A DNA stretch of 64,000 nucleotides from Gramella sp. Hel_I_59 (GCF_006714895.1 NZ_VFME01000001.1:806001-870000); one strand, 5' to 3'. Shown: positions 8,944 to 18,432, counted from the stretch's first letter. The notes: generated from the sequence alone by a model not told the origin. Program-made: numbers and translations.

Positions 8944-10227
8944 ATGTCTAAAACAGCAACTTTCGAATTTGACGGAAAGAAATATGAATTTCCCGTTACT
9001 GTGGGAACTGAAGATGAAATTGGTATAGATATCAAGACGCTTCGTGGAGAAGCCGGACTTATCACATTGGATCCAGGGTTTAAGAACACTGGTAGCTGTG
9101 AAAGTGCGATCACCTTCCTTGATGGTGAGAAAGGAGTGCTTAGATATAGAGGGTATGCAATTGAAGATCTTGCTGAAAAAGCTGATTTTCTTGAAGTAGC
9201 TTACCTTTTGATTTTTGGTGAGCTTCCAGACAAGTCACAACTTGAAAAATTCACTAAGGATATTAAAGAGCAATCTCATGTAGATGAAGAAATGAAGAAG
9301 ATCCTTGATGGTTTTCCTAAGTCTGCACATCCAATGGGCGTTCTTTCATCATTAACCAGTGCTCTTATCGCATTCAATCCTTCTTCTGTAGATGTTTCTT
9401 CAGAAGAGGATATGTACAAAGCAATCGTAAAGATTCTTGGGAAATTCCCGGTACTTGCTGCTTGGACATTGAGAAAGAAAAACAGTCTTCCGCTAAACTA
9501 TGGAGATGAAGATCTTGGATATGTAGAGAATCTGCATAAGATGATGTTCGAGAAGCCGAATAAATCGTATAGTGCAGATAAAGCGGTGATTGAAGCATTG
9601 GATAAGCTATTAATTCTTCATGCAGATCATGAGCAAAACTGTTCTACTTCTACTGTAAGAATGGTAGGTTCATCGCATGCTGGGCTTTTTGCATCTATTT
9701 CAGCAGGTATTTCAGCACTATGGGGTCCATTACACGGTGGAGCTAATCAGGCTGTGATCGAAATGCTTGAAAAGATCAAGGAAGATGGTGGTGATACGCA
9801 TAAGTTCATGCAAAAAGCGAAGGATAAGGAAGATCCATTCCGTTTGATGGGCTTTGGACACAGGGTTTACAAGAACTTCGATCCACGTGCTAAGATCATC
9901 AAGAAATCTGCAGATGAAGTATTAGGACAGTTAGGTGTACAGGATCCTGTTCTGGATATCGCCAAAGGACTGGAGAAAGAGGCTCTTGAGGATGATTATT
10001 TCGTAAAAAGAAAATTATATCCTAACGTAGATTTTTATTCAGGAATCATTTATCGTGCATTGGGAATCCCAGTTGAAATGTTCACCGTTATGTTTGCTTT
10101 AGGTAGACTTCCGGGCTGGATCGCGCAATGGAGAGAAATGAGACTTAGAAAAGAGCCAATTGGAAGACCTCGCCAGATTTACATTGGAGAGAATCTTAGA
10201 GATTTTAAACCACTTGGAAGCAGATAA
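8944..10227 (+). CDS. gltA: Citrate synthase (type II)
   Basis: Condenses oxaloacetate and acetyl-CoA at the entry of the TCA cycle. The 427 residues match the long Gram-negative form. Catalytic segments are WGPLHGGANQAV (His), GFGHRVYKNFDPRA (His) and YPNVDFYSGIIYRALG (Asp). A 233-bp gap separates it from glgA, with no clear hairpin in it; a near-consensus -7 box (TAAATTAG) lies near 8896. A strong terminator follows. Confidence 0.97.
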   Translation: MSKTATFEFDGKKYEFPVTVGTEDEIGIDIKTLRGEAGLITLDPGFKNTGSCESAITFLDGEKGVLRYRGYAIEDLAEKADFLEVAYLLIFGELPDKSQLEKFTKDIKEQSHVDEEMKKILDGFPKSAHPMGVLSSLTSALIAFNPSSVDVSSEEDMYKAIVKILGKFPVLAAWTLRKKNSLPLNYGDEDLGYVENLHKMMFEKPNKSYSADKAVIEALDKLLILHADHEQNCSTSTVRMVGSSHAGLFASISAGISALWGPLHGGANQAVIEMLEKIKEDGGDTHKFMQKAKDKEDPFRLMGFGHRVYKNFDPRAKIIKKSADEVLGQLGVQDPVLDIAKGLEKEALEDDYFVKRKLYPNVDFYSGIIYRALGIPVEMFTVMFALGRLPGWIAQWREMRLRKEPIGRPRQIYIGENLRDFKPLGSR

Positions 10228-10258
10228 TTTTCTGTCTATCATATTTTACGAATACCAC

Positions 10259-10290
10259 AAAAAAGCTTCATCATCGTATGAAGCTTTTTT
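10259..10290 (+). terminator. Rho-independent terminator after gltA
   Basis: Stem AAAAAAGCTTCAT with ATGAAGCTTTTTT around a 6-base loop. Its T-run merges into the promoter box of the next gene. Confidence 0.9.
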
Positions 10291-10297
10291 ATATTTG
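10290..10297 (+). promoter_or_regulatory. Candidate -7 promoter box for the DDAH-like/ctlX operon
   Basis: TATATTTG is a full match to TAnnTTTG and begins on the last base of the gltA terminator. The ATG of the next gene lies 14 bases after it, so the leader would be only about 8-10 bases. Confidence 0.6.
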
Positions 10298-10311
10298 ACA
10301 AAACTTTAGCA

Positions 10312-11223
10312 ATGAAATTGCATATATCAAGTGAAACATCCAGATTACGCGCCGTAGTGCTGGGAACCGCCAAGAGCATTGGACCTATTCCAACTCTTGA
10401 AGAAGCATACGATCCCAAGTCTCAGGAACATATTAAAGCTGGAACCTATCCAACTGAGGAAGATATGGTGGCAGAAATGGATGCTGTAGCCGCAGTGTTG
10501 GAGAAGTACGATGTTCAGGTTTTCAGACCTAAGATCATAGAAGATTACAACCAGATTTTTACTCGGGATATCGCTTTCGTTATTGATGATAAATTTATCA
10601 AATCGAATATATTGCCTGACAGGGATCAGGAGATCGAGGCTATTGAGCATGTAATGAAACAGATTGACCCTGCAAAAATCATAACTCTACCTGAGGAAGC
10701 TCATATTGAAGGAGGAGATGTGATGCCTATGGGAGATTATATATTTGTTGGGACTTATAAAGGAGAGGATTACCGGAACTTTATCACAGCCAGAACGAAT
10801 AAACACGCTGTAGATGCCTTAGTAAAAGAATTTCCAGATAAAAAGGTGATTAGCTTTAGTCTTAAGAAAAGCAATCATGTTGCCAAGGATAACGCCTTGC
10901 ACCTGGATTGTTGCTTCCAGCCTGTAGGCAAGAACAAAGCGATCATTTACAAAGGTGGATTTTTGATAGAAGAAGAATATAACTGGCTTGTTGATTTCTT
11001 CGGAAAAGAAAACGTCTATGAGATCACCCGTGATGAAATGTATCACATGAATTCCAATATCTTTTCCATTTCTGAAGATGTGGTAATTTCAGAAAAAGGA
11101 TTTACACGACTCAATGCGTGGTTGAGAGAGCAGGGAATTACCGTAGAGGAAGTGCCTTATGCTGAAATATCGAAACAGGAAGGATTGCTTCGCTGTTCAA
11201 CTTTACCATTAATCCGCGATTAA
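10312..11223 (+). CDS. Dimethylarginine dimethylaminohydrolase / arginine deiminase family protein
   Basis: A 303-residue member of the guanidine-modifying enzyme superfamily, which attacks a guanidino carbon through a Cys covalent intermediate. The expected catalytic set is visible: IEGGDVM (Glu133, Asp136), LHLDCCFQP (His197) and GLLRCSTLP (Cys295), with IFTRDIAF as the substrate-binding strand. Length and C-terminus resemble DDAH, whereas HLDCCFQP is nearer to arginine deiminases and amidinotransferases, so the substrate is not settled. ctlX follows after 9 bases, which points to use of arginine, methylarginine or citrulline. Confidence 0.8.
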   Translation: MKLHISSETSRLRAVVLGTAKSIGPIPTLEEAYDPKSQEHIKAGTYPTEEDMVAEMDAVAAVLEKYDVQVFRPKIIEDYNQIFTRDIAFVIDDKFIKSNILPDRDQEIEAIEHVMKQIDPAKIITLPEEAHIEGGDVMPMGDYIFVGTYKGEDYRNFITARTNKHAVDALVKEFPDKKVISFSLKKSNHVAKDNALHLDCCFQPVGKNKAIIYKGGFLIEEEYNWLVDFFGKENVYEITRDEMYHMNSNIFSISEDVVISEKGFTRLNAWLREQGITVEEVPYAEISKQEGLLRCSTLPLIRD

Positions 11224-11232
11224 CAGATAGCT

Positions 11233-12156
11233 ATGAAACAGATTACAGATACCATTTTAATGGTTAGACCGGTAAACTTCAGAATGAATGAACAGACTGC
11301 GGTCAATAACTATTTTCAGAAGAAATTAGATAAATCCAATGTAAATAGCCTCGCAACTGAGGAGTTCGACACGTTCGTGAACAAACTGAGAGACGTGGGA
11401 GTAAAGGTGATCGTGGTGGATGATATTAAAGAAGAAGATACTCCAGATTCTATTTTTCCAAACAATTGGGTGTCATTCCACAGCGATGGAGAGATAGCTT
11501 TGTATCCAATGTTTGCTGAAAACAGGCGTAAGGAAAGACGACTGGAATATTTCTCCAAACTGGAGGAGGCTGGTCTTAAGATCAATAATATCGTAGATTA
11601 TACTTCTGCGGAAGAAGATGATATTTTCCTTGAAGGAACGGGAAGTTTGATCCTGGATCGGGTAAATCAAAAAGCATATTGTGCGATTTCACCTCGTGCA
11701 GATGAAGATCTGGTCATCGAGTTTTGTGAGGATTTCGAATATACACCGGTTATTTTTAATGCCTATCAAAGTGTAAAGGACAAGCGACTTCCAATCTATC
11801 ATACCAACGTGATGATGTGTCTCGCTGAAGAATTTGCGGTTATTTGCCTTGATACAATAGATGACAAGAAAGAACGCAAAAATGTTGTAAAACATCTAAA
11901 AATGGATGGGAAAGAGATCATATCCATCAGTGAGGAACAAATGCACGAATTTGCTGGTAACATGTTGCAGGTTCAGGGTGCTGAAGAAAAGTTTTTAGTA
12001 ATGAGTGCCCGTGCACACAGAAGTCTTAATCCGGAACAGGTAAATACTATAGAAAAGCATTGTAAGATCTTAAGTTCTGAGATCGAGACGATCGAAACCT
12101 GTGGAGGTGGAAGTGCTCGTTGCATGATGGCTGAGGTTTTTTTACCTAAAGCCTGA
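11233..12156 (+). CDS. ctlX: Citrulline utilisation hydrolase CtlX family
   Basis: A 307-residue second member of the same superfamily. Recognisable segments are FPNNWVSFH, LEGTGSLILDR, YHTNVMMCLAEEF (catalytic His) and the C-terminal CGGGSARCMMAEVF, whose second Cys (residue 297) is the expected nucleophile. Family knowledge: CtlX hydrolyses citrulline to ornithine. Together with the preceding gene it could take arginine or methylarginine to citrulline and on to ornithine. The two are probably one transcript, ended by the hairpin at 12165 inside the convergent gene. Confidence 0.85.
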   Translation: MKQITDTILMVRPVNFRMNEQTAVNNYFQKKLDKSNVNSLATEEFDTFVNKLRDVGVKVIVVDDIKEEDTPDSIFPNNWVSFHSDGEIALYPMFAENRRKERRLEYFSKLEEAGLKINNIVDYTSAEEDDIFLEGTGSLILDRVNQKAYCAISPRADEDLVIEFCEDFEYTPVIFNAYQSVKDKRLPIYHTNVMMCLAEEFAVICLDTIDDKKERKNVVKHLKMDGKEIISISEEQMHEFAGNMLQVQGAEEKFLVMSARAHRSLNPEQVNTIEKHCKILSSEIETIETCGGGSARCMMAEVFLPKA

Positions 12157-12162
12157 TTTTCG

Positions 12163-13641
12163 CTAACTTCTCTTTTGTAGAAGTTTTTTGCTGAAGAGGA
12201 AGATGATTATTACGCTTAATATGGCAAATGGAAGGGAACTGATGATCAGGAATTTTTGCATTGCCGTAAGTACATTGGAATCTGGTTTAGTATGACCGAG
12301 TACAATAATTGCCTCACAAAATATAAATATCAATACCGCCCATACCAGGCGGTATTTCTTTTTTGGTTCGGTATTTCCTTGATCTGTAAACATACTGAGA
12401 ACAAAGATGGCCGAGTCTACTGAAGTTACCAGGAAACTAACTAATAGTAATATGACTACGAAACTGGATACGGCAGGTAAAGGATAATTTTCAAAAAAGA
12501 TAAATAGTGAAGTAAATACATTGCTGAACTCGTCATTGTAAGTAATTACGTCTCTAATGATTTGAAAAGCAGAAGTACCAAATACACTAAACCAAAAGAA
12601 ACTTCCTAGTGAAGGAATCAATAGAACCCCAAAGATCAACTCTCTGATGCTTCTTCCTTTCGAGATCCTAGCTATAAATACACCAGTAAAAGGCGCCCAG
12701 GCCAACCAGAATGCCCAGTAATAGTAGGTCCAATCGGTAAGAAATTGCTTTCCTGGATCCATATTTCCGCCAGCAAGACTAAGCGGAATAAAATCGAAAA
12801 CATAGTGATATAAGGAATTCAGGAAATTGGAGATAATTTCAGGGATGTTTCCCAGTACGAAAACAAATAATAGCAATAAAATAGTGATATAAATATTCCA
12901 ATTGGAGATCCTTTTTATACCCTTATTTACACCAGCCCAGGCCGAGAAGAAGGCCAGTACGCATATAACAAGAACGAGTAACAAGTTCATTAATAAGTTC
13001 CCGGGATCTTTTGATTGCAAATGGCTTATTCCTCCTTCTATTTGCGAAGTTCCGAGTCCAATTGCAGCGACGAGACCGATCACGGTAGTTAGAATAGTGA
13101 GAACGTCAATTGATTTTCCCCAGCGATTACTATGGAATATTTTGAAACTGGAACTTAGCCGTATATCCTGTTTTTCCACAAATAAACTATAGGCAATGAT
13201 CAATGCAAACAATCCATAGAACGCCCAGGCAGTAAAACCCCACTGATAAAATGTATATTCCAGAGAAATAATTTCTGCAGGAGAACCTGTATCTAGCGGA
13301 GGATTCAAATACATATAGACCGGTTCCTGAACAGCTCTCAGTAAAATGCCTGCGCCCATTCCGGCACTATAAAGCATAGCGATCCAGGATAACCTGTCAT
13401 ACTCCGGCGGAGATTTTCCTAATCTTATTCTTCCGATTTTTGAAATAGAAATGACAAGCAGAAATAAAACGCAGCCCAAACCAAGCCATAAGTAGAAGGT
13501 TCCGAAGTATTCGCGAACCCATAAAGATCCATTTTCTATAGCTTCATAAAATTTGTCTGTAAATAGAAAGATGAAAATCGATCCGGATAATAATATCGAA
13601 GCAGAGAAGGTGAGTACTTTATTTCTAAGAAATTCTTTCAT
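12163..13641 (-). CDS. BCCT family transporter (betaine/carnitine/choline type)
   Basis: A 492-residue inner-membrane protein with about 12 hydrophobic segments. It contains the BCCT motif YSAGMGAGIL followed by VQEP, and the tryptophan box YYYWAFWLAWAPFTGVFIAR. Such carriers import quaternary ammonium compatible solutes, driven by sodium or protons. The usual WGVAEP after the glycine motif is RAVQEP here, so the substrate may differ. It lies 21 bases after the SDR-DUF2867 gene and is probably transcribed with it. Its 3' end is 6 bases from the end of convergent ctlX. Confidence 0.9.
   Translation of the reverse strand: MKEFLRNKVLTFSASILLSGSIFIFLFTDKFYEAIENGSLWVREYFGTFYLWLGLGCVLFLLVISISKIGRIRLGKSPPEYDRLSWIAMLYSAGMGAGILLRAVQEPVYMYLNPPLDTGSPAEIISLEYTFYQWGFTAWAFYGLFALIIAYSLFVEKQDIRLSSSFKIFHSNRWGKSIDVLTILTTVIGLVAAIGLGTSQIEGGISHLQSKDPGNLLMNLLLVLVICVLAFFSAWAGVNKGIKRISNWNIYITILLLLFVFVLGNIPEIISNFLNSLYHYVFDFIPLSLAGGNMDPGKQFLTDWTYYYWAFWLAWAPFTGVFIARISKGRSIRELIFGVLLIPSLGSFFWFSVFGTSAFQIIRDVITYNDEFSNVFTSLFIFFENYPLPAVSSFVVILLLVSFLVTSVDSAIFVLSMFTDQGNTEPKKKYRLVWAVLIFIFCEAIIVLGHTKPDSNVLTAMQKFLIISSLPFAILSVIIIFLFSKKLLQKRS
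12165..12189 (+). terminator. Plus-strand terminator for ctlX inside the BCCT gene end
   Basis: Stem AACTTCT (12165-12171) with AGAAGTT (12179-12185) and then TTTT. On the plus strand it would end the ctlX transcript within the last codons of the oppositely oriented transporter gene. Confidence 0.6.
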
Positions 13642-13662
13642 GGAACTTAAACAGAGCCGCCT

Positions 13663-15105
13663 TTAAGATTTTCTTCCAGAAGGGCCATAAGCGATCTTAT
13701 TGATCATCCCTTCAAATATGAAGAAATGAAACGGGTACATCGCATACCAGTAAGCACGACCTAAAAGTCCTTTCGGTCTAAAAGTGGCATTTTGATGAAG
13801 CACATTGTTTTCATCGATCTTAAATTCCAGCCAGGCTTCCCCGGGAACTTTCATTTCTGCAAATAACAGAAGTCGCTTTTCTTCTTTATCGGCAAGTAAA
13901 ACTCTCCAGAAATCAAGAGAATCACCTGCATGAAGTTTTGTAGCATGCGTGCGGCCTCTGCGAAGTCCAACGCCACCGGCAAGTTTATCCAGGTAGCCTC
14001 TGATTTTCCAGAGCCAGTTTCCATAATACCATCCGGTAAGGCCACCTATTGCCCAGACTCTTTCAAGTACTTCTTCAGTATCGTTTATTTCCTTGGATTT
14101 CTTATCCTGCATACACCCGTATTTGGGTATCTGTATGTATTTATTCAGCTCTCTGCGAAAACGACCGCTACTCATGCTATCTTTCCAGCTAGAGATGACT
14201 TCATTCTGTTCGATTTTGTAAAAAGCCATTCTAATGGCTTCTTTATACGGAATAAGGTCAACGTTTAGAAGTTCCTGCAAGCGTGTGTCTTTTGTGATCA
14301 CTTCTACAGACATACTATCTACCAGGTTCTGTGCAAGTTTATAGGAAGTTGAGGTTACAAAATATAACCAGTATGAACTCAGTTTTGGAGACATGATGGG
14401 AACACGAAGTATCCAGAGCTTTAATTTTCTGACCTCTGCATATTGTAGCATCATTTCCTTATAGGTGAGAATATCGGGACCGCCAATGTCATAAGATTCA
14501 TTATAGCAGTCCTCGCAGCCAATAACCCGAATGAGATACTGTATGACATTTCTTATAGCAATTGGTTGTATACGCGTGTCTACCCATTTAGGGGTGACCA
14601 TCACCGGTAACTTTTCACAAAGATCGCGTATGATCTCAAAAGATGAACTTCCACTACCTACAATGATCGCGGCACGGAGTACGGTAACATTAAAATCTCC
14701 CTTATACAGGATTTCCTCAACGGCCTTACGTGATTTTAGATGTTTGGATAGTTCTTCTTCATTAATAATTCCGCTGAGGTATATCACCTGTTCTACGGAA
14801 GTTTCAGCCATCATCTTATTAAAATTCGTAGCGGCTTGAGCTTCCTGTTTATCAAAATCTTCGGTAGAGCCGGTCATCGAGTGGATGAGATAATAGGCGG
14901 CATCGATATTTTTGATAGCTTCCGGAGCTTTTGTGTCTTCAAGATAATCGATCTCTACGATCTCTACTTTTTCCCGGAGTTCCTCGTTGGAAGTAAATCT
15001 ATGCTTGTTTCGAACTGCACAAACTACATCATGGCCCTGTTCAAGTAATTGAGGCAGAAGCCTCATGCCAATATAACCGTTAGCACCGGTAAGTAGTATG
15101 CGCAT
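13663..15105 (-). CDS. SDR-type NAD(P)-binding protein with DUF2867 domain
   Basis: A 480-residue two-domain protein. The N-terminal half is an atypical short-chain dehydrogenase (MRILLTGANGYIGMRLLPQL, a glycine-rich Rossmann motif), close to NAD(P)H-binding epimerase-like proteins. The C-terminal part (about 320-480; HAGDSLDFWRVL, PGEAWLEFKI, YWYAMYPFHFFIF) is DUF2867. This pairing is common in bacteria; the reaction is unknown. It starts the minus-strand unit that continues into the BCCT gene. Confidence 0.85.
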   Translation of the reverse strand: MRILLTGANGYIGMRLLPQLLEQGHDVVCAVRNKHRFTSNEELREKVEIVEIDYLEDTKAPEAIKNIDAAYYLIHSMTGSTEDFDKQEAQAATNFNKMMAETSVEQVIYLSGIINEEELSKHLKSRKAVEEILYKGDFNVTVLRAAIIVGSGSSSFEIIRDLCEKLPVMVTPKWVDTRIQPIAIRNVIQYLIRVIGCEDCYNESYDIGGPDILTYKEMMLQYAEVRKLKLWILRVPIMSPKLSSYWLYFVTSTSYKLAQNLVDSMSVEVITKDTRLQELLNVDLIPYKEAIRMAFYKIEQNEVISSWKDSMSSGRFRRELNKYIQIPKYGCMQDKKSKEINDTEEVLERVWAIGGLTGWYYGNWLWKIRGYLDKLAGGVGLRRGRTHATKLHAGDSLDFWRVLLADKEEKRLLLFAEMKVPGEAWLEFKIDENNVLHQNATFRPKGLLGRAYWYAMYPFHFFIFEGMINKIAYGPSGRKS

Positions 15106-15175
15106 TTGAGAAATTTGAACTTCAAATTATAAATTAAATTGCTACTTTCACCTGAGATTAGTAAAACTTTATTAA

Positions 15176-15379
15176 ATGAATAACGTGCTCAAATTTGTTC
15201 TGCTCATTATTGGGATAGGGCTTATTGGCTATGGGTTGTATAATATTCTAACCCCCGAATTTTCCATCGATGCTGGACCACTTCAGGTAGAAGCTCATGG
15301 TGATAACACACAATCTTATGCAATGATCGCATTTGGAGTGCTCGCTCTGGTAGGAGGTCTGGCATTTGGTAAGCGTTAA
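15176..15379 (+). CDS. Small two-helix membrane protein
   Basis: A 67-residue protein with two hydrophobic segments (VLKFVLLIIGIGLIGYGLY and YAMIAFGVLALVGGLAFG) around a short acidic loop. The arrangement resembles DUF3185-type small membrane proteins, but the match is by impression only. It is divergent from the SDR gene, and its TAA directly abuts the stop codon of convergent marC with no base between. Function unknown. Confidence 0.6.
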   Translation: MNNVLKFVLLIIGIGLIGYGLYNILTPEFSIDAGPLQVEAHGDNTQSYAMIAFGVLALVGGLAFGKR

Positions 15380-16012
15380 TTACTGACTTATAGTTCGGAA
15401 AATATTGATCACAGAGGAACTTATGTATTCAATTCCAATGGCGATCACAATAAAACCTATGATCCTGGAAATAGCATTGATCCCAGATGCGCCAAGCATG
15501 GAAACTATATAATAGGAGCTTCTGAGAACCAGCAGCGTAGCTAAACAAACACTAAAAATTGCTCCTACCGCAATCAGTTTCTCATTCCAGGTTGCATATT
15601 CCTCGTATAATCCAATCAAAAACGATATGGAACCAGGGCCGGCAAGCATAGGAATGGCGAGTGGTGTAAGCGATACGCCGTCACGCTGAAAAGCGTCTTC
15701 CTGAACCTTCGGTTTATCCATACCTTTATGTTTAGCAAAAGAACCGGTTAGCAAGGCAAAACCAGAGGTAGTGATAATAAGGCCGCCAGCAATTCTTAAA
15801 GAATCGAGGCTTATTCCGAAGAAATTAAGAATATATCTGCCAGTAAAAAAACTGATAAGCAGGATTACAAAAATATTAATAGCTGTAAGCAGGGAAGTAC
15901 GAGACCGCTCAGATTTTGTGGCCTCTTTGGTAAGTCCAACGAAAATAGGGACAGTACCAAGCGGATTGATTACTGAGAACAAAGCAGCGAAAACATAAAT
16001 GAATAGTTCCAT
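15380..16012 (-). CDS. MarC family integral membrane protein
   Basis: A 210-residue protein with about six transmembrane segments, starting at MELFIYVFAALFSVINPLG. The upstream in-frame Met (16036) gives an unlikely polar extension. The family signature INPLGTVPIFVGLT is visible, as is the central LTPLAIPMLAGPGSISFLI. MarC (UPF0056) proteins were once linked to multiple antibiotic resistance, but the transported substrate is not established. Convergent and stop-to-stop with the small membrane protein. Confidence 0.9.
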   Translation of the reverse strand: MELFIYVFAALFSVINPLGTVPIFVGLTKEATKSERSRTSLLTAINIFVILLISFFTGRYILNFFGISLDSLRIAGGLIITTSGFALLTGSFAKHKGMDKPKVQEDAFQRDGVSLTPLAIPMLAGPGSISFLIGLYEEYATWNEKLIAVGAIFSVCLATLLVLRSSYYIVSMLGASGINAISRIIGFIVIAIGIEYISSSVINIFRTISQ

Positions 16013-16115
16013 TGATTTTTTTCCGCAAATGTGCATCGATAAACGTTTTACTGCGGAAAATTGAAATCAATTTTAGGTTAACGAATTGTATCTAGATTCG
16101 CCTAATATTACTCAA

Positions 16116-16541
16116 TTATAAATCATCGATCTGCGTAGGAGCATTATCGGTCTTATAATTGATGATCTTCTGGAAGAATTTATGAATACCGGGCTTGTCT
16201 GCTTTAACCTTGATAAAATGATGATCCCTGTAAATACTGTATTCTTCAGCTTTTCCTTTATATAGATTTAATTTGTAATAAGGAATCACTAGAGCATAAG
16301 TCTCAAGTAGTGATCTAAACATTACGATAATACCGCTGCCTCTCATTTCTACATTACACACATTAGCATTATTATCTAAAATGAGCAGGTTGTAGATTTC
16401 TATACTAGAGGAAGTTATCTGTAATTTAGGAGATCCTGAGCCGCGAAGTTTGACCCGTTCCATCAGCGTAAATGGTTTTCCTACTTCAGCAGTAATCTTT
16501 TCTGAGATCGCAGGACGATTGTAAGAGATATTAATTAGCAT
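16116..16541 (-). CDS. Conserved hypothetical protein
   Basis: A 141-residue soluble protein starting MLINISYNRPAISEKITAEV. The frame is open further upstream into argS, but the divergent argS promoter lies there, so the short form is more likely. It has no signal peptide, membrane segment or recognised motif; beta-rich in the middle (KLQITSSSIEIYNLLIL), with a basic C-terminal part. A near-consensus minus-strand -7 box (TATATTTA, 16553-16560) lies just before the start. Function unknown; possibly a lineage-specific flavobacterial protein. Confidence 0.65.
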   Translation of the reverse strand: MLINISYNRPAISEKITAEVGKPFTLMERVKLRGSGSPKLQITSSSIEIYNLLILDNNANVCNVEMRGSGIIVMFRSLLETYALVIPYYKLNLYKGKAEEYSIYRDHHFIKVKADKPGIHKFFQKIINYKTDNAPTQIDDL

Positions 16542-16604
16542 TTCTTTTTTCCTAAATATAAGGATTTGCGCTAAAAGGCTGGCGACCGGAACTTCATTTC
16601 TTTT

Positions 16605-16612
16605 TATCTTTG
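16605..16612 (+). promoter_or_regulatory. Candidate -7 promoter box for argS
   Basis: TATCTTTG followed by C, a full match to the Bacteroidota -7 consensus, 41 bases before the argS ATG. No exact TTTG is seen at the -33 spacing. Confidence 0.65.
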
Positions 16613-16653
16613 CGCACTTAATAGAATACAAAACAGGCCTAAAAGCATTGAAA

Positions 16654-18432
16654 ATGACCATAGAACAAATTCTTGCAGCAAAAGTTAATGAAGCAGTTAC
16701 CAAACATTACGAGGTGGAAGCTCCAACCATTGAGTTCCAGCCTACACGCAAGGATTTTGAAGGAGATATAACCCTGGTTGTATTCCCAATGCTGAAACAA
16801 ATAAAGACCAATCCGGCTCAGCTAGCAGAAAACATTGGTAGTTACCTAAAAGCAGAGGTAACTGAAGTAGCAGATTATAATGTAGTAAAGGGATTCCTCA
16901 ACATTGTGATAAGCGACGCTCATTATATCAATTTCTTTAATGAAATCAGAGATCGATCAGATTTTGGAGTGTTGTTGCCTCAAAGTGATGCCAGCGGGAT
17001 CATGATCGAGTATAGTTCCCCGAACACCAATAAACCTTTACATCTTGGTCATATTCGAAATAATCTCTTAGGTTTTTCTGTAGCTGAAATCTTGAAGGCT
17101 GCGGGAAATACTGTCCACAAAGTACAGGTGATCAACGACCGTGGAATACATATTTGCAAGTCCATGGTGGCCTGGCAGAAATTTGGAAATGAAGAAACAC
17201 CAGAGTCTACCGGTCTAAAAGGGGATAAGCTGGTTGGGAACTATTATGTGAAATTCGATCAGGAATATAAAAAGGAGATCGCTCAATTACAGGAGCAGGG
17301 AAAATCTGAAGACGAAGCAAAGGCGGAAGCTCCAATTTTTGTAGAAGCTCAGCAAATGTTACGAAACTGGGAGGCGAACGATCCCAAGGTTGTAAAATTA
17401 TGGTCTACCATGAACCAGTGGGTTTATGATGGTTTTGAAAAAACCTATGATGCTCTGGGTGTCGATTTCGACAAGAACTATTATGAAAGTGAAACCTACC
17501 TTTTAGGTAAGGATAACGTGATGAAAGGTCTGGAAGATGGAGTTTTCTATCAAAAGGCTGATGGTAGTGTTTGGATCGATCTAAGCGACGAAGGTCTTGA
17601 TGAGAAGATCGTACTTAGAAGCGATGGAACTGCAGTTTATATGACGCAGGATATTGGAACGGCTATCCAGAGATTTGCCGATTTCGATATCAATCAAATG
17701 GTATATACAGTAGGGAATGAACAGGAATATCATTTTAAAGTATTATTTCTTATTCTGAAGAAATTAGGCTACGACTGGGCAGATGCGCTTTATCATTTAA
17801 GTTACGGAATGGTGGATCTTCCTAGTGGTAAAATGAAAAGCCGGGAGGGAACTGTCGTAGATGCAGATGATCTTATTAAGGAAATGACCGAAACGGCTCG
17901 TACTATTTCTGAAGATCTTGGGAAACTAGATGGCTATTCAGATTCAGAAAAAGAAGAGCTTTATAGAATTATAGGTCTTGGTGCCCTTAAATATTATATT
18001 TTGAAGGTGGATCCTAGAAAAAGAATTCTTTTCAACCCTGAAGAATCTGTAGACTTCCAGGGTAATACGGGACCTTTTATTCAGTATACCTATGCGAGAA
18101 TTCAGTCGATCCTCAGAAAAGCAGAATTCGATACTGCAGCGGAGCTTTCCGAAGATTATAAATTTCACGAGAAAGAGAAGGAGTTGATCAAGCAATTGCA
18201 GTTATTCCCGGAAACCATTGCATTAGCGGCAGATAATCATTCACCTGCGCTAATTGCCAATTATACGTATGAACTTGTAAAATCCTTCAATTCATTCTAT
18301 CAAAATGTACAGATACTTGGTATTGACGATGAAGCTGAAAAAGTTTTTAGAGTACAACTTTCAGGAGCTGTAGCCAGCGTGATCAAATCGGCTTTCAAAC
18401 TACTTGGAATCGAAGTTCCGGAAAGAATGTAA
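16654..18432 (+). CDS. argS: Arginyl-tRNA synthetase
   Basis: A 592-residue class I synthetase that charges tRNA-Arg. It has an N-terminal arginyl-specific domain (about 1-85), the HIGH motif as HLGH in SSPNTNKPLHLGHIRNN, a Rossmann core, the KMSK-equivalent KMKSREG, and a C-terminal anticodon-binding helical domain. Start ATG gives MTIEQILAAK; an upstream TTG would add two residues only. A consensus promoter box precedes it. Confidence 0.97.
   Translation: MTIEQILAAKVNEAVTKHYEVEAPTIEFQPTRKDFEGDITLVVFPMLKQIKTNPAQLAENIGSYLKAEVTEVADYNVVKGFLNIVISDAHYINFFNEIRDRSDFGVLLPQSDASGIMIEYSSPNTNKPLHLGHIRNNLLGFSVAEILKAAGNTVHKVQVINDRGIHICKSMVAWQKFGNEETPESTGLKGDKLVGNYYVKFDQEYKKEIAQLQEQGKSEDEAKAEAPIFVEAQQMLRNWEANDPKVVKLWSTMNQWVYDGFEKTYDALGVDFDKNYYESETYLLGKDNVMKGLEDGVFYQKADGSVWIDLSDEGLDEKIVLRSDGTAVYMTQDIGTAIQRFADFDINQMVYTVGNEQEYHFKVLFLILKKLGYDWADALYHLSYGMVDLPSGKMKSREGTVVDADDLIKEMTETARTISEDLGKLDGYSDSEKEELYRIIGLGALKYYILKVDPRKRILFNPEESVDFQGNTGPFIQYTYARIQSILRKAEFDTAAELSEDYKFHEKEKELIKQLQLFPETIALAADNHSPALIANYTYELVKSFNSFYQNVQILGIDDEAEKVFRVQLSGAVASVIKSAFKLLGIEVPERM

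Noticed and set aside
12163-16541. Possible genomic island around the BCCT, SDR and MarC genes
   Set aside because: No tRNA, integrase, direct repeats or visible change in base or codon use; ordinary accessory metabolism genes.
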